From Lutibacter sp. (GTDB lineage Bacteria; Bacteroidota; Bacteroidia; Flavobacteriales; Flavobacteriaceae): 64,000 bases of DNA. The stretch covers positions 177,321 through 241,320 of the forward strand of contig NZ_JAEINV010000005.1 in assembly GCF_016342705.1 (NCBI RefSeq), in the 5' to 3' direction. Position 1 is the stretch's first letter, and each line of letters starts with the position of its first letter. Below are positions 55,281 through 64,000 of the stretch, in pieces. The notes beneath the pieces are model-generated. The model did no database searches and was not told the DNA's origin. It saw only the letters and a list, made by a program, of their open reading frames with translations. Made by a program: the position numbers and the translations under genes.

Positions 55281-56300
55281 ATGTTAGATAAAGTAAAAGA
55301 ACTGATTGGTGAAGTAACTGCATTTAATGCAACTACCAAAGATGAAATTGAAACTTTTAGAATTAAGTTTTTAAGCAAAAAAGGATTATTAAATGATTTG
55401 TTTGACGAATTTAAAAATGTTGCTCCTGCCGAAAGAAAGGATTTTGGACAAGCTTTAAATACTTTAAAAAATTTAGCTCAAGATAAGGTAAACCAGTTAA
55501 AAGATGTGCTTGAAAACACCAATGATCAAAAAGGATTTTATGGTGATTTAACACGTCCTGAAGAACCGATTGAGTTAGGTTCTCGTCACCCAATATCTAT
55601 CGTAAGAAATAAAATTATTGATGTTTTTTCACGTATTGGATTTACAGTTTCTGAAGGTCCAGAAATTGAAGATGACTGGCATAATTTTACAGCATTAAAC
55701 TTACCAGAATATCACCCAGCTCGTGATATGCAGGATACCTTTTTTATTGAAACTAATCCAGATATTTTGTTAAGAACGCACACCTCATCGGTTCAAGTTC
55801 GCTATATGGAAAATAACAAACCACCAATTAGAACCATTTCTCCGGGAAGAGTTTTTAGAAATGAAGATATTTCTGCGCGTGCACATTGTATTTTTCACCA
55901 AGTTGAAGGTTTATACATTGATACCGATGTTTCTTTTGCCGATTTAAAGCAAACATTACTTTATTTCACCAAAGAAATGTTCGGAAAATCTAAAATACGT
56001 TTACGCCCATCTTATTTTCCATTTACTGAGCCAAGTGCTGAAGTTGATATTTATTGGGGATTGGAAACAGAAACCGATTATAAAATTACCAAAGGAACAG
56101 GTTGGTTAGAAATTATGGGATGTGGAATGGTAGATCCAAATGTGTTAAAAAATGCAAATATAGACCCTGAAATTTACTCAGGCTATGCGTTTGGAATGGG
56201 AATTGAACGAATTGCAATGTTATTATATCAAATTCCAGATATTAGAATGTTTTATGAAAACGATGTTCGTTTTTTAGAGCAATTTAAATCTGTTATCTAA
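55281..56300 (+). CDS. pheS: phenylalanyl-tRNA synthetase alpha subunit
   Basis: This 339-residue class II synthetase subunit charges tRNA-Phe. An N-terminal coiled coil (about 5-90) precedes the catalytic core. Motif 2 ([20 protein letters not shown]) and motif 3 ([13 protein letters not shown]) are intact, as is the active-site region around [12 protein letters not shown] used the ATG at 55281; a TTG at 55257 lies inside the promoter element. The beta subunit gene is not adjacent. Confidence 0.97.
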   Translation: MLDKVKELIGEVTAFNATTKDEIETFRIKFLSKKGLLNDLFDEFKNVAPAERKDFGQALNTLKNLAQDKVNQLKDVLENTNDQKGFYGDLTRPEEPIELGSRHPISIVRNKIIDVFSRIGFTVSEGPEIEDDWHNFTALNLPEYHPARDMQDTFFIETNPDILLRTHTSSVQVRYMENNKPPIRTISPGRVFRNEDISARAHCIFHQVEGLYIDTDVSFADLKQTLLYFTKEMFGKSKIRLRPSYFPFTEPSAEVDIYWGLETETDYKITKGTGWLEIMGCGMVDPNVLKNANIDPEIYSGYAFGMGIERIAMLLYQIPDIRMFYENDVRFLEQFKSVI

Positions 56301-56306
56301 TTTATA

Positions 56307-56329
56307 AATTCCGCTCATTGCGGAATTTT
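56307..56329 (+). terminator. terminator of pheS
   Basis: AAATTCCGC (56307-56315) pairs with GCGGAATTT (56321-56329) and is followed by a T-run. The next gene starts 16 bp later. Confidence 0.85.
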
Positions 56330-56345
56330 TTAATTTAACATAAAC

Positions 56346-56747
56346 ATGAAGAAAGATATTAAAATACCTGAGGTTACAAACGTTTATATGGCTGTTGTAA
56401 AAGAATACAACAACGAATTTAAATGTGATGATTGGAATGCCTACCTTATAAATAACAAAGAAGTAGCTATAGAAATGGTGTTAATTGTATCTAAAGGTTA
56501 TGACGAAAATACATTAGCAGAAACTTCATTACTACGTCATAAAGTTGAAAAAATGCCTGCAAAATCTTTTGCAAAAGTTGAATTAATGCACGATGATGTT
56601 TTAAAATTAGCCAATTTTTTTAACGTCACTTTTTTTGAAGGAAATACTATGTTTGATAAAAAATTTCTTTTTGAAAAAGGAACTATTAAAGAAAGTGCCT
56701 TAAGAACTATTCCAATTTTAAATAAACGCGGTATATTGCTAAAATAA
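56346..56747 (+). CDS. small conserved protein downstream of pheS
   Basis: This 133-residue cytosolic protein has no recognised domain. Relatives in flavobacteria are often labelled as a phenylalanyl-tRNA synthetase subunit because of position; the sequence has no aaRS motif. Conserved-looking stretches are DDWNAYLINNKEVAIEMVLI and TLAETSLLRHKVEKMP. It may be expressed from its own promoter because the pheS terminator lies just before it. Confidence 0.6.
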   Translation: MKKDIKIPEVTNVYMAVVKEYNNEFKCDDWNAYLINNKEVAIEMVLIVSKGYDENTLAETSLLRHKVEKMPAKSFAKVELMHDDVLKLANFFNVTFFEGNTMFDKKFLFEKGTIKESALRTIPILNKRGILLK

Positions 56748-56766
56748 TTTAATAAAAATCCATTCT

Positions 56767-57825
56767 ATGAAAACAATATATTTTACCCTATTTATATGCT
56801 GTAGCTTTTTTATAAACGCACAAAATATCCCTTTATATGTTGGAACTTATACTGGAGAAAATAGTGATGGAATTTATTATTACAATTTTAATACTTTAAC
56901 AGGCGAATTAACTAATAAAAAATTAGCTGTAAAAACTGATAATCCTTCATTTATAACATTCTCAAGTGATAAAAAATATTTATATGCTGTTAATGAAAAT
57001 GGTGAAAATAGTTTTGTGAAATCATACGTAGTTAATCCTGATGGAACTTTGGCCTTTATAAATAAAGTTAGCACAAATGGCAATGGACCTTGCCATGTAC
57101 AACTTAATGAAGCCAACAACAAACTGGTAGTTTCTAATTATGGTGGCGGAACAATTTCTATTTACGCTATTAATAAAAGCGGCAGTATTAATGAAGCGAA
57201 TCAAGTTTTTGATCATAATATTGAAGGCAAAATATCACATGCTCATTCCTCAAAATTTTTTAAAAACAATTTATTTGTAGCTGATTTAGGTCGCGATTTT
57301 TTAGCTCAATATGTTTTAAATGGTAAAGACTATATTTTAAAAGAAAACCATACTATGGCAGATGGAGCTGGACCTCGTCATTTTGAAATTTCTAAAAATG
57401 GTGCTTTTATTTATCTTATAAATGAATTAAATTCAACAGTTTCAGTGCTTCAAAAAAAGGAAAAGGACAAATATATTACCATTGAAAGTGTGAGTACTTT
57501 AAGCAATGACTTTACTGGAAAAAATCAATGTGCAGATATCCATTTATCTGCTGATGAGAAATTTTTATACGGTTCTAATAGAGGTGAAAATAGTATAGTA
57601 GTTTTTAAACGAAATGCTAAAAACGGGCAACTAGAAAAAATTCAAAATATGAGTGTGAATGGAGATTGGCCTCGAAATTTCACACTCTCACCAAATGGAA
57701 ACTTTTTATTAGTGGCTAATCAACGAAGTGAAAATATTAGCGTTTATACCATTGATAAAATTGCTGGAACACTTACTTTTTCATATAGTTTAGAAGCTCC
57801 AACGCCTGTTTGCTTATTGTTTTAA
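56767..57825 (+). CDS. exported lactonase/6-phosphogluconolactonase-like beta-propeller
   Basis: This 352-residue protein has a signal peptide (CCSFFINAQ, about 18) and repeats typical of a seven-bladed propeller of the Lactonase (Pfam lactonase) family. They include YVGTYTGENSDGIYYY near the start, GPCHVQLNEANNKLVVSNYGGG, GPRHFEISKNG and DWPRNFTLSPNG later. Cytosolic relatives hydrolyse 6-phosphogluconolactone; this copy is exported, so its substrate may differ. Its last 12 bp overlap the convergent gene. Confidence 0.88.
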   Translation: MKTIYFTLFICCSFFINAQNIPLYVGTYTGENSDGIYYYNFNTLTGELTNKKLAVKTDNPSFITFSSDKKYLYAVNENGENSFVKSYVVNPDGTLAFINKVSTNGNGPCHVQLNEANNKLVVSNYGGGTISIYAINKSGSINEANQVFDHNIEGKISHAHSSKFFKNNLFVADLGRDFLAQYVLNGKDYILKENHTMADGAGPRHFEISKNGAFIYLINELNSTVSVLQKKEKDKYITIESVSTLSNDFTGKNQCADIHLSADEKFLYGSNRGENSIVVFKRNAKNGQLEKIQNMSVNGDWPRNFTLSPNGNFLLVANQRSENISVYTIDKIAGTLTFSYSLEAPTPVCLLF

Positions 57826-58707
57826 TTCAAAATAATAAATATTATCGGTATCATCGTATCTAAACGTGTTTAAATAACCCGTTTTTTCAGTTTTAAAAAC
57901 GACACCTAAATCATCAAAATCAGAATTTAACACTTTAACTTTTATAGGTGAACTCCAAGTTCCATCAACTTTTACGATTTTATAAAGGTTAAAATCTTCA
58001 TTTTTATAACGTATATTGTTAATTACGGTTTGGCCATTTGCTATTCCATATTCAACACTTTCTATAATTCCTTCACTAATATTTGAAGAAAAATAAATAG
58101 TGTTTTCATCAAAAAATGTTGGATTAATTATTTTAAAACCGGTTTGCGATATAAATACAACATCAGATCTTTCCCATTCATTTTTTTCATTTCTTTTTAA
58201 TTCTAATAAATGAAAAACGCCTCGTTCATTTGTAACAACAACCATTTTATTTCCGTCTGAAGAAATAGTTGGACTTGCGTACGTAAACTCTGGTTTACAA
58301 ATAGCTAACGGTTTTACTTTAGATACTTTTAAGCCTTCTAAAGTTCCTTTATAAAGTGTTAAGTTTACGACACCTTTTATTAATTTTGAACTTTTGGTAA
58401 GGTAAATTTCACTGTTATAAATAGCAACTAATCCGATGTGGAAAGAGCTATTTATTTTAATTTTTTGCGGTTTATTTTTTAAATCAGAATAGTAAAGTTT
58501 GTAAAAACCATTTGAATTTGCTGAAGCGTATATTAACCCATTTTTATAAATTACAGGTGAAATATTTTCTTTTGAATTTAACGATACATGCGTATCGTAA
58601 ATAGCAATACTATCATTTTGGAAAATAAGGGTTTTATCTTGTGCATTTATCTTTATTAATGATATAATAGTTATAAATATAAAGCTGTAAATGCACCTTT
58701 TTCTCAT
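57814..58707 (-). CDS. exported beta-propeller protein, TolB/WD40-like
   Basis: This 297-residue protein has a signal peptide (IKINAQ, about 22). It has repeated short strands of the TolB-like PD40 kind: GLIYASANSNGFYKLYYSDL, YASPTISSDGNKMVVVTNERG and ENTIYFSSNISEGI. The function is unknown. The gene overlaps the convergent lactonase gene by 12 bp and leads in the same direction as a large sensor kinase, from which it is separated by 19 bp. Confidence 0.7.
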   Translation of the reverse strand: MRKRCIYSFIFITIISLIKINAQDKTLIFQNDSIAIYDTHVSLNSKENISPVIYKNGLIYASANSNGFYKLYYSDLKNKPQKIKINSSFHIGLVAIYNSEIYLTKSSKLIKGVVNLTLYKGTLEGLKVSKVKPLAICKPEFTYASPTISSDGNKMVVVTNERGVFHLLELKRNEKNEWERSDVVFISQTGFKIINPTFFDENTIYFSSNISEGIIESVEYGIANGQTVINNIRYKNEDFNLYKIVKVDGTWSSPIKVKVLNSDFDDLGVVFKTEKTGYLNTFRYDDTDNIYYFELKQ

Positions 58708-58726
58708 TCTTTTTTAATTCAATTTA

Positions 58727-61700
58727 TTATATATCTTCAACTAAATGACTATCTATTATTGTTTTTAACAAATCTTTATTTAATGGTTTTGAAATAAAAT
58801 CGTTACAACCTGCATTAAAAGCCTTCTCCTTGTCTTCGGGTGTAGAATATGCTGTTTGTGCAATTATTGGTAAATTAGGCCTAAATTCTTTGATTTTTAA
58901 TGTAGCATCATATCCATTCATTATTGGCATGTTTATATCCATTAAAACAAAATCTATATCATCAAATTCTTCGCAAAATTCTACGGCTTCTTTTCCGTTT
59001 TTTGCGTGTATAATTTCACAATTTAATTGAATTTTATCCAACAAAACAATTTCAATAAATAAATAATTAACTTCCTCATCTTCAACAACTAATACTTTAT
59101 ACTTAGACCTCACATTAATTTCTTTTTCGCATTTATTATTTTCCAAATTAGGATTTTTTACAGGTTTATAGGGTAATTTTACCCAAAATGTTGACCCTTC
59201 CCACTTAACAGATTCTACAGAAATTTCTCCGCCAAGTAATTCTGTATTTTCTTTAGCAATAGCTAATCCTAAACCTAATCCACTTGCATTTCGAGATACA
59301 TCTCTTTCCTCTTGAGAAAAACGTTCAAATATAATATGTTGTTTCTCTTCTTTTATACCAATTCCTGTGTCTTTTACAAAAATTTCAATAGAATCTTCAA
59401 CTAAATTATATCCAAATGTAATGTAGCCTTTATTGGTGAATTTTAAAGCGTTTTCTAATAAATTACTTATTATTTTTTGCAGCTTTGTTTTATCTGTATA
59501 AATTGTACTTTCACAATCTGAAAGTTGATTTTTAATATACAATGGCACTCCATTTTCTTTTGCCTTTAAATCAAAAATGGAAAATAATTCTAGTAATAAA
59601 TCATTTAAACAAACCTTAGTTTCTATAACTTTTACTTGTTTTGTGCCAAGGCGAGATATTTCTAAAATATCATCAATTACTTGTAATAATTGTTTACCAC
59701 TATTTTGAATAATACTTACAAAGTAATTTCTTTTTGCGGGAGATAATTCAGCATTATTCAACAATTCTGAAAAGCCCAAAATTCCGTTCATTGGAGTTCT
59801 AATTTCATGTGACATGTTGTTTAAAAACTCCGTTTTTAAGCGGTTACTTTCTTCGGCTTTTTCTTTTGCTATTATTAATTCCTTTTCGGTGTTTTTTAAA
59901 TTAGTAATATCAATAATTGTGGCTATTGCCTTACCGTAATCGTCTACAATAGCTAATTTTACATAGGCATTAATTTTCTCGCCTTTGGTATTTATAAATT
60001 CAGCTTCTGTTTTAAATTCAATTTCTCCATTTGCAATTGCTACAAATTCTCTTTTTAAAGCTTCGTAAGATTTTTTGTTATTTGATGTTCTCAAATGTTT
60101 TACTAATTCATTTAAATTACTAACTCCAAATAAATTTAAAGTGGTTGAATTAACATTTAAAATTTTTATTTTGCTGATACATTCTTTAACAAAATCTAAA
60201 TTATCATCAAGGTATTTTTTAAAATCACTGGTTTCGGATTTTTTTTGTTTTATAAGCTTTATGACTTCAGAGAAATCTTCCTCCATAATTGTTATAGGAG
60301 TTTGTTCAAATATACTTAAGAATCTGGAGCTTGATTCTTTTAATAGCTTATTACTTTCGTACAATTCTACACTTAATTCACTTAGTTCATGATTTCTTGA
60401 TTTAAGTTTATCTGTCGCTATATTTAATTTTGTAATATCCGTAACTAAGGCAAATGATCCTTTTCTATTATTTTCACTATCAAAAATTGGGGAAGTATTA
60501 AATAAACAAATTACTTTGTTTCCATTCTTTTTTATGAGTTCAATTTCATAGGTTGTAGATAACCCTTGTTCTCTTAATTTTATTTGTTCTTTAAAAATCT
60601 TTTTGTTTTTATCATTTACAAAATCAAAGATAGATTTATTCCTGAAATCATCTTTTTCATACCCTAAAATACTACACATTTTAATATTAACATCTGTAGT
60701 TATACCTTTTGAATCTATAATCCAAAAACCTTCATTGGCGGTTTCAAGTATTTTTCTTAAATACTCTTGGCTTTCTTGAATTTTAGCATATGCGACTGTT
60801 AAATTTGTTTCAGATTTTTTTTGTTCAGTAATGTCTTCCTTTATAGCTAAAAAGTTTGTAATCACTCCTAAATCATTCTTAATTGGGGTAATTGTTGTTT
60901 GTTCCCAAATTAAATCTCCATTTTTTGATTTATTTTTAAATTGTCCTTGCCAAGTATTTCCTTTAAAAATTGTGGACCATAAATTTTTATAAAAATCTGT
61001 ATCGTGAAAACCTGACTTTAAAATTTTGGCGTTTTTCCCTAAAATTTCTTCAGCACTATAACCCATAATTTCTGAAAATTTTGGATTTGTAAATTCTATA
61101 TTTCCCTTTGTGTCGGTAATTATAATTGAATTTGCACTTTGATTTACTGCTGTTGAAAGTAACTTAATTTCATTTGAAATCTTTTTTCTTTCTGAAATAT
61201 CTCTTGCAAAACCAAGTAATAATTTTTTAGCGCCAATTTTTAGCATTGCTATATTAATTTCAACAGGAAAAACTGTACCGTTTTTTCTTTTATGAAATGT
61301 TTCAATGGTAATTTGGTTTTTATTGGTTAATTTATTCCAAACTAATTTCTTTTTATCTAACTCTTTAAATTCAGCTTCAAGTTCTTTAGCATTCATAGTT
61401 AAAAGCTCTTTTCTGCTATAACCTGAATTTTCTATTGTTTTATTATTAACCTCAATAATATTCCCTTCAAAATCCGCTAAATACATAGCGTCTCCAGCGT
61501 ACTTTATTAAAGATTTAAATAGTAATTCACTTTCTTCAGCAACGAGTTTTGCCTTTTTAAGTTCTTCTTGTATTTTTATTGTTGAAGTTATATCTTGAAT
61601 CGTTCCTATCAACTGAATTGGATTTCCTTTATCATCACAATTCAGTTTTCCAAAACCATGAACCCACCTAATTTCCTTATCTTTATCTCTTATAATTCGG

Positions 61701-63220
61701 TATTGTTTATCAAAAAAGCCATGTTTTGTTAAAATATCATTTTTTAAATATGATATCATTTCCGCACTATCTTCGGGATGAATTAGCGCTAACCAACCAT
61801 CTAAATTTTGATTGTAGCTGGAATCTATTCCAAAAATATCCTTTAATATTAAGGAGCTACTCCAATAGTCTAAATTAAGATCGAAAGTATAAGTACCTAC
61901 ACCAGCAATTTTTTGTGCCTCAAACAATTTTTTTTCACTTTCTTCTGCTTTTTCTTTTGCCTGTTTAAGTTCTTGTTGGTTATTTTTTGATACAGTAATA
62001 TCTTGAACTGTTCCTATAATTTTAATAGGATTTCCTTGAGCGTCAAACTCTAGTTTGCCTAAAGTATTTATCCAGCCAATTTTATTATTATCTTGTCTTA
62101 AAATGCGGTATTCTTTATTGTAAAAATTTAATTTAAGTTGAATTAAATCCTTAATATCCACTAAAATAGTTTGCAAATCGTCCGAATAAATAAACTTTGA
62201 TAAACTTTCATAATTTTTTTCAAAACTTTCATTAATTCCTAATATTTCGTCTAAAACAGGAGTGCTTTCCCATTCTCCAGAAGAAATATCATATACAAAA
62301 GATCCAACTTTTGCAATTTGTTGGGCTTCTTGCAACCTGTTTTCAGCTAACTTTCTTTTTGAAATATCTCTAATGGCTGCAACTCTTGCATTTTTTGAAT
62401 GATTTAATTGAATTGATTTCGATTCAATTTCTATAAAAAAAGTAGTTTTATCTTTTTTTATGCCTTCAATTTCATAAGGCAACGCAGGACTACTATTTCT
62501 TTTATCATTAACTTGTGAATGATACCTTTTATCAAAAAGTAACTCAAATACATTTTTACCTATAAGCTCCTCTTTTTTATAGCCAAACATTTTGGCAAAT
62601 GCTTTATTTACATCAATTGCCTTCCCATTATCATGAATTAAAATACCTTCAAAGGTTAAATTTGAAAGTTTATTAAAATTCTTTTGAGAAGTTTCAATAT
62701 CATCATTTTTACTGTTAATTTGCTCCTCAAAAATTATTTTCTCTAAAACTTTTTCAATTTTAATAGCAATTATTTGAATGATGGTTTCAACTATTTTTAC
62801 ATTAACAGTTGGTTTTTCATCCATAATTGCAATTAAACCAATGGGTTCTTTTTTTGAATTCCATAAAGGAATACCAATATAACTTTCAATATTTAGCTCT
62901 GTTAATACTAAATCTTTAAAAAATAAATTTTTTGTGTTTGATGGATAGCTACAGATAGTTTTATTTATTACATTTTCGCACGGTGTATTGACTAAACTAT
63001 AGGAATCTTTGGGTAAGAATTTTTGTAATTTTTTTGAATAAAAACATTCAATTTTAGCAATAGTAGGTTCTTCAATTGAATATTTATCAATTAAAACATA
63101 ATTAACATTTAATAATTCAGATAAAAAAATAGCCGTTTCATTTAAAAACTGACCATCATTTATTTTATACCCATAATTGGCTATAAATTCTAAAGTTTTA
63201 TCAATATATTTATCTACCAT
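58727..63220 (-). CDS. large multi-PAS hybrid histidine kinase
   Basis: This 1497-residue sensor has no visible membrane segment, so it is probably cytosolic. An N-terminal GAF-like domain occupies about 10-155. Seven consecutive PAS-type units follow (about 185 to 1110), several with PAC-like ends such as IEGIKKDKTTFFIEIE and GTVQDITVSK. The kinase has SHEIRTPMNG with phospho-acceptor His1138, N-box NLLENALKF and G-box GLGLAIAKE. A C-terminal receiver carries acceptor Asp1428 (LMDINMPIM). No response regulator with an output domain is nearby, so the signal chain ends in an unknown partner. Confidence 0.93.
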   Translation of the reverse strand: MVDKYIDKTLEFIANYGYKINDGQFLNETAIFLSELLNVNYVLIDKYSIEEPTIAKIECFYSKKLQKFLPKDSYSLVNTPCENVINKTICSYPSNTKNLFFKDLVLTELNIESYIGIPLWNSKKEPIGLIAIMDEKPTVNVKIVETIIQIIAIKIEKVLEKIIFEEQINSKNDDIETSQKNFNKLSNLTFEGILIHDNGKAIDVNKAFAKMFGYKKEELIGKNVFELLFDKRYHSQVNDKRNSSPALPYEIEGIKKDKTTFFIEIESKSIQLNHSKNARVAAIRDISKRKLAENRLQEAQQIAKVGSFVYDISSGEWESTPVLDEILGINESFEKNYESLSKFIYSDDLQTILVDIKDLIQLKLNFYNKEYRILRQDNNKIGWINTLGKLEFDAQGNPIKIIGTVQDITVSKNNQQELKQAKEKAEESEKKLFEAQKIAGVGTYTFDLNLDYWSSSLILKDIFGIDSSYNQNLDGWLALIHPEDSAEMISYLKNDILTKHGFFDKQYRIIRDKDKEIRWVHGFGKLNCDDKGNPIQLIGTIQDITSTIKIQEELKKAKLVAEESELLFKSLIKYAGDAMYLADFEGNIIEVNNKTIENSGYSRKELLTMNAKELEAEFKELDKKKLVWNKLTNKNQITIETFHKRKNGTVFPVEINIAMLKIGAKKLLLGFARDISERKKISNEIKLLSTAVNQSANSIIITDTKGNIEFTNPKFSEIMGYSAEEILGKNAKILKSGFHDTDFYKNLWSTIFKGNTWQGQFKNKSKNGDLIWEQTTITPIKNDLGVITNFLAIKEDITEQKKSETNLTVAYAKIQESQEYLRKILETANEGFWIIDSKGITTDVNIKMCSILGYEKDDFRNKSIFDFVNDKNKKIFKEQIKLREQGLSTTYEIELIKKNGNKVICLFNTSPIFDSENNRKGSFALVTDITKLNIATDKLKSRNHELSELSVELYESNKLLKESSSRFLSIFEQTPITIMEEDFSEVIKLIKQKKSETSDFKKYLDDNLDFVKECISKIKILNVNSTTLNLFGVSNLNELVKHLRTSNNKKSYEALKREFVAIANGEIEFKTEAEFINTKGEKINAYVKLAIVDDYGKAIATIIDITNLKNTEKELIIAKEKAEESNRLKTEFLNNMSHEIRTPMNGILGFSELLNNAELSPAKRNYFVSIIQNSGKQLLQVIDDILEISRLGTKQVKVIETKVCLNDLLLELFSIFDLKAKENGVPLYIKNQLSDCESTIYTDKTKLQKIISNLLENALKFTNKGYITFGYNLVEDSIEIFVKDTGIGIKEEKQHIIFERFSQEERDVSRNASGLGLGLAIAKENTELLGGEISVESVKWEGSTFWVKLPYKPVKNPNLENNKCEKEINVRSKYKVLVVEDEEVNYLFIEIVLLDKIQLNCEIIHAKNGKEAVEFCEEFDDIDFVLMDINMPIMNGYDATLKIKEFRPNLPIIAQTAYSTPEDKEKAFNAGCNDFISKPLNKDLLKTIIDSHLVEDI

Positions 63221-63269
63221 AGCGGTATTTTTGGGGTTTTTTAGTGTACGTAAAAGCTAATATAGTAAA

Positions 63270-63797
63270 TTAAATTGTTTGTATTACATTACTAAACAAT
63301 TTCACTTTATCCCAATTGGTGTATTCAATTTTGGTAGCACTATCCGTTGGCCCTTTTGTCATCCACATAATAAATTGAATCATTACTCTATCAAAAAAGG
63401 GATATTTTTCATAATCTAAATTCCCAGCAAAAACCTCCACAATGGTTGGATTCCAATTAATAGTTTTAAAAAATTTAACAACATAAGGGTTGGTAGTTGG
63501 GGTATTTTTTTCAGGCTTACGCGCTACTAAATTTACTGAAAAGAATGCGGTTTTTATACTATCTAATTGTTTTTTGTTGGTATTAATAAACTTTATAATT
63601 TTCTCATTATGAACACCATAACGTATACTTGCTCCAATAATTAATTTGTCAAAACCTAAAATATCTTGGTTAAAATCTTCAATTGAAAAAAGAGAAACTG
63701 TTACATTTTCTCCTTGAAGGTGTTCTTCTAGTTTTTTGCAAATTTTTAAAGTTTGCCCATCAACTGTTGAATATATGATACCAATTTTAATTCCCAT
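63270..63797 (-). CDS. hemG: menaquinone-dependent protoporphyrinogen IX dehydrogenase
   Basis: This 175-residue flavodoxin-like enzyme oxidises protoporphyrinogen IX to protoporphyrin IX in haem synthesis. The FMN-binding start GIIYSTVDGQTLKI, then GASIRYGVHNEKIIKFI and the C-terminal WMTKGPTDSATKIEYTNWDKV match HemG. It is anchored at the inner membrane by partners in E. coli. It lies 49 bp upstream of the hybrid kinase gene. Other haem genes are not in the window. Confidence 0.93.
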   Translation of the reverse strand: MGIKIGIIYSTVDGQTLKICKKLEEHLQGENVTVSLFSIEDFNQDILGFDKLIIGASIRYGVHNEKIIKFINTNKKQLDSIKTAFFSVNLVARKPEKNTPTTNPYVVKFFKTINWNPTIVEVFAGNLDYEKYPFFDRVMIQFIMWMTKGPTDSATKIEYTNWDKVKLFSNVIQTI

Positions 63798-63822
63798 AAC
63801 TGTTTTTAAATGAAATTTGTAT

Positions 63823-63830
63823 CAAAAATA
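63823..63830 (-). promoter_or_regulatory. -7 promoter element of hemG
   Basis: On the - strand TATTTTTG matches TAnnTTTG, 25 bp before the ATG at 63797. Confidence 0.5.
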
Positions 63831-63890
63831 CAAAAATGTAAAAATTTGTTATATGATTAATATCACCATAAAATAATTAGAAAATAAAAA

Positions 63891-63916
63891 AAGCCCATCA
63901 AAATATGATGGGCTTT
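63891..63916. terminator. terminator bordering the insertion sequence
   Basis: AAAGCCCATCA (63891-63901) pairs perfectly with TGATGGGCTTT (63906-63916). An A-run on the left gives a U-tract on the - strand, so it would end a gene that lies to the right of the window. Confidence 0.85.
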
Positions 63917-63930
63917 AAGTTTTTTAAAAA

Positions 63931-64000
63931 TGTCCCGTCCTAAAATAAGTTGACACAAAATCAACTTATTATGTATTATTCAGAGAAACCGCTTAAGAAG
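63931..64000 (+). mobile_element. left end of an insertion sequence, probably IS3 family
   Basis: The segment starts TGTCCCGTCC and continues with AAGTTGACAC, close to the TGT...AAGTTGACA inverted-repeat ends of IS3-family elements. A short ORF begins 40 bp inside. The right half lies beyond the window, so the end sequence and family cannot be confirmed. Confidence 0.5.
63971..64000 (+). CDS. partial transposase OrfA start
   Basis: The frame starts ATG and encodes MYYSEKPLKK before the window edge. It is consistent with the start of an IS3-type OrfA. A 10-bp inverted repeat (63944-63953 with 63961-63970) ends directly at the start codon and could mask it in read-through transcripts. Only ten codons are visible. 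Confidence 0.45.
   Translation, partial: MYYSEKPLKK

Noticed and set aside
1..64000. tRNA, rRNA genes and CRISPR arrays.
   Set aside because: No cloverleaf with a CCA-type end, no rRNA sequence and no regularly spaced repeats were seen in any gap.

Overview
This window looks like a chromosomal segment of a Flavobacteriaceae bacterium (phylum Bacteroidota). It is AT-rich, with Bacteroidota-type -7 promoter elements (TAnnTTTG) and almost no Shine-Dalgarno sequences. It carries the gliding-motility lipoprotein gene gldH, DUF3109, DUF4837 and RicT/PSP1 genes, a eukaryote-like class Ia ribonucleotide reductase, and a hybrid histidine kinase fused to an AraC domain. Genes are dense, and I see no rRNA, tRNA or CRISPR array.

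Layout. (1) 1-2530: a DUF3124 lipoprotein, a short FAD oxidoreductase, a MarC membrane protein and a DUF3109 protein. (2) 2606-10125: a one-protein hybrid two-component system (TPR, kinase, receiver, AraC) followed by four co-directional envelope or exported proteins (OmpA-like, lipocalin-repeat, two unknown). (3) 10419-13924: nrdB-nrdA. (4) 14013-26990: a phosphate-acquisition island with two tandem PiT transporters, a Na/Pi symporter, pstS-pstC-pstA-pstB-phoU, a porin and a small MORN-like exported protein. (5) 27064-31113: a TetR-controlled SDR/metallo-hydrolase operon containing a truncated epimerase gene, then a saccharopine-dehydrogenase-like gene. (6) 31350-38683: radical SAM, GreA/B-like, prolyl oligopeptidase, DoxX, thioredoxin, asd, and a U32 (TrhP-type) protein coupled to a ferredoxin. 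(7) 38797-49094: a long + strand run ricT-gldH-PBP1A-acyl-CoA synthetase-xth-OmpA-mltD-DUF4837. (8) 49098-54809 on the - strand: dinB, gdhA and a large PEP/pyruvate-binding regulator-like protein. (9) 55281-63797: pheS, a small conserved protein, a lactonase, a beta-propeller protein, a very large multi-PAS hybrid kinase and hemG. The right edge carries the left end of an insertion sequence.

The most interesting signal is regulatory. Four promoters in the phosphate island share one architecture: 7-bp elements resembling YTTAACR repeated with an 11-bp period, the last ending exactly 13 bp before a TTTG of the -7 element. They precede the second PiT gene, pstS, the porin gene and an otherwise anonymous MORN-like gene. 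This defines a candidate flavobacterial PHO box, a local Pi-starvation regulon and a new predicted member. Two of these promoters also share almost identical initial transcribed sequence, and their leaders fold into hairpins.

Two small transcription units have no annotated gene. One is a - strand unit at about 54892-55067 with a consensus -7 element, a 13-codon ORF and a terminator. The other is a lone - strand terminator at 18834-18863 beside a third copy of the shared leader motif. A perfect TetR-type operator pair brackets the tetR gene.
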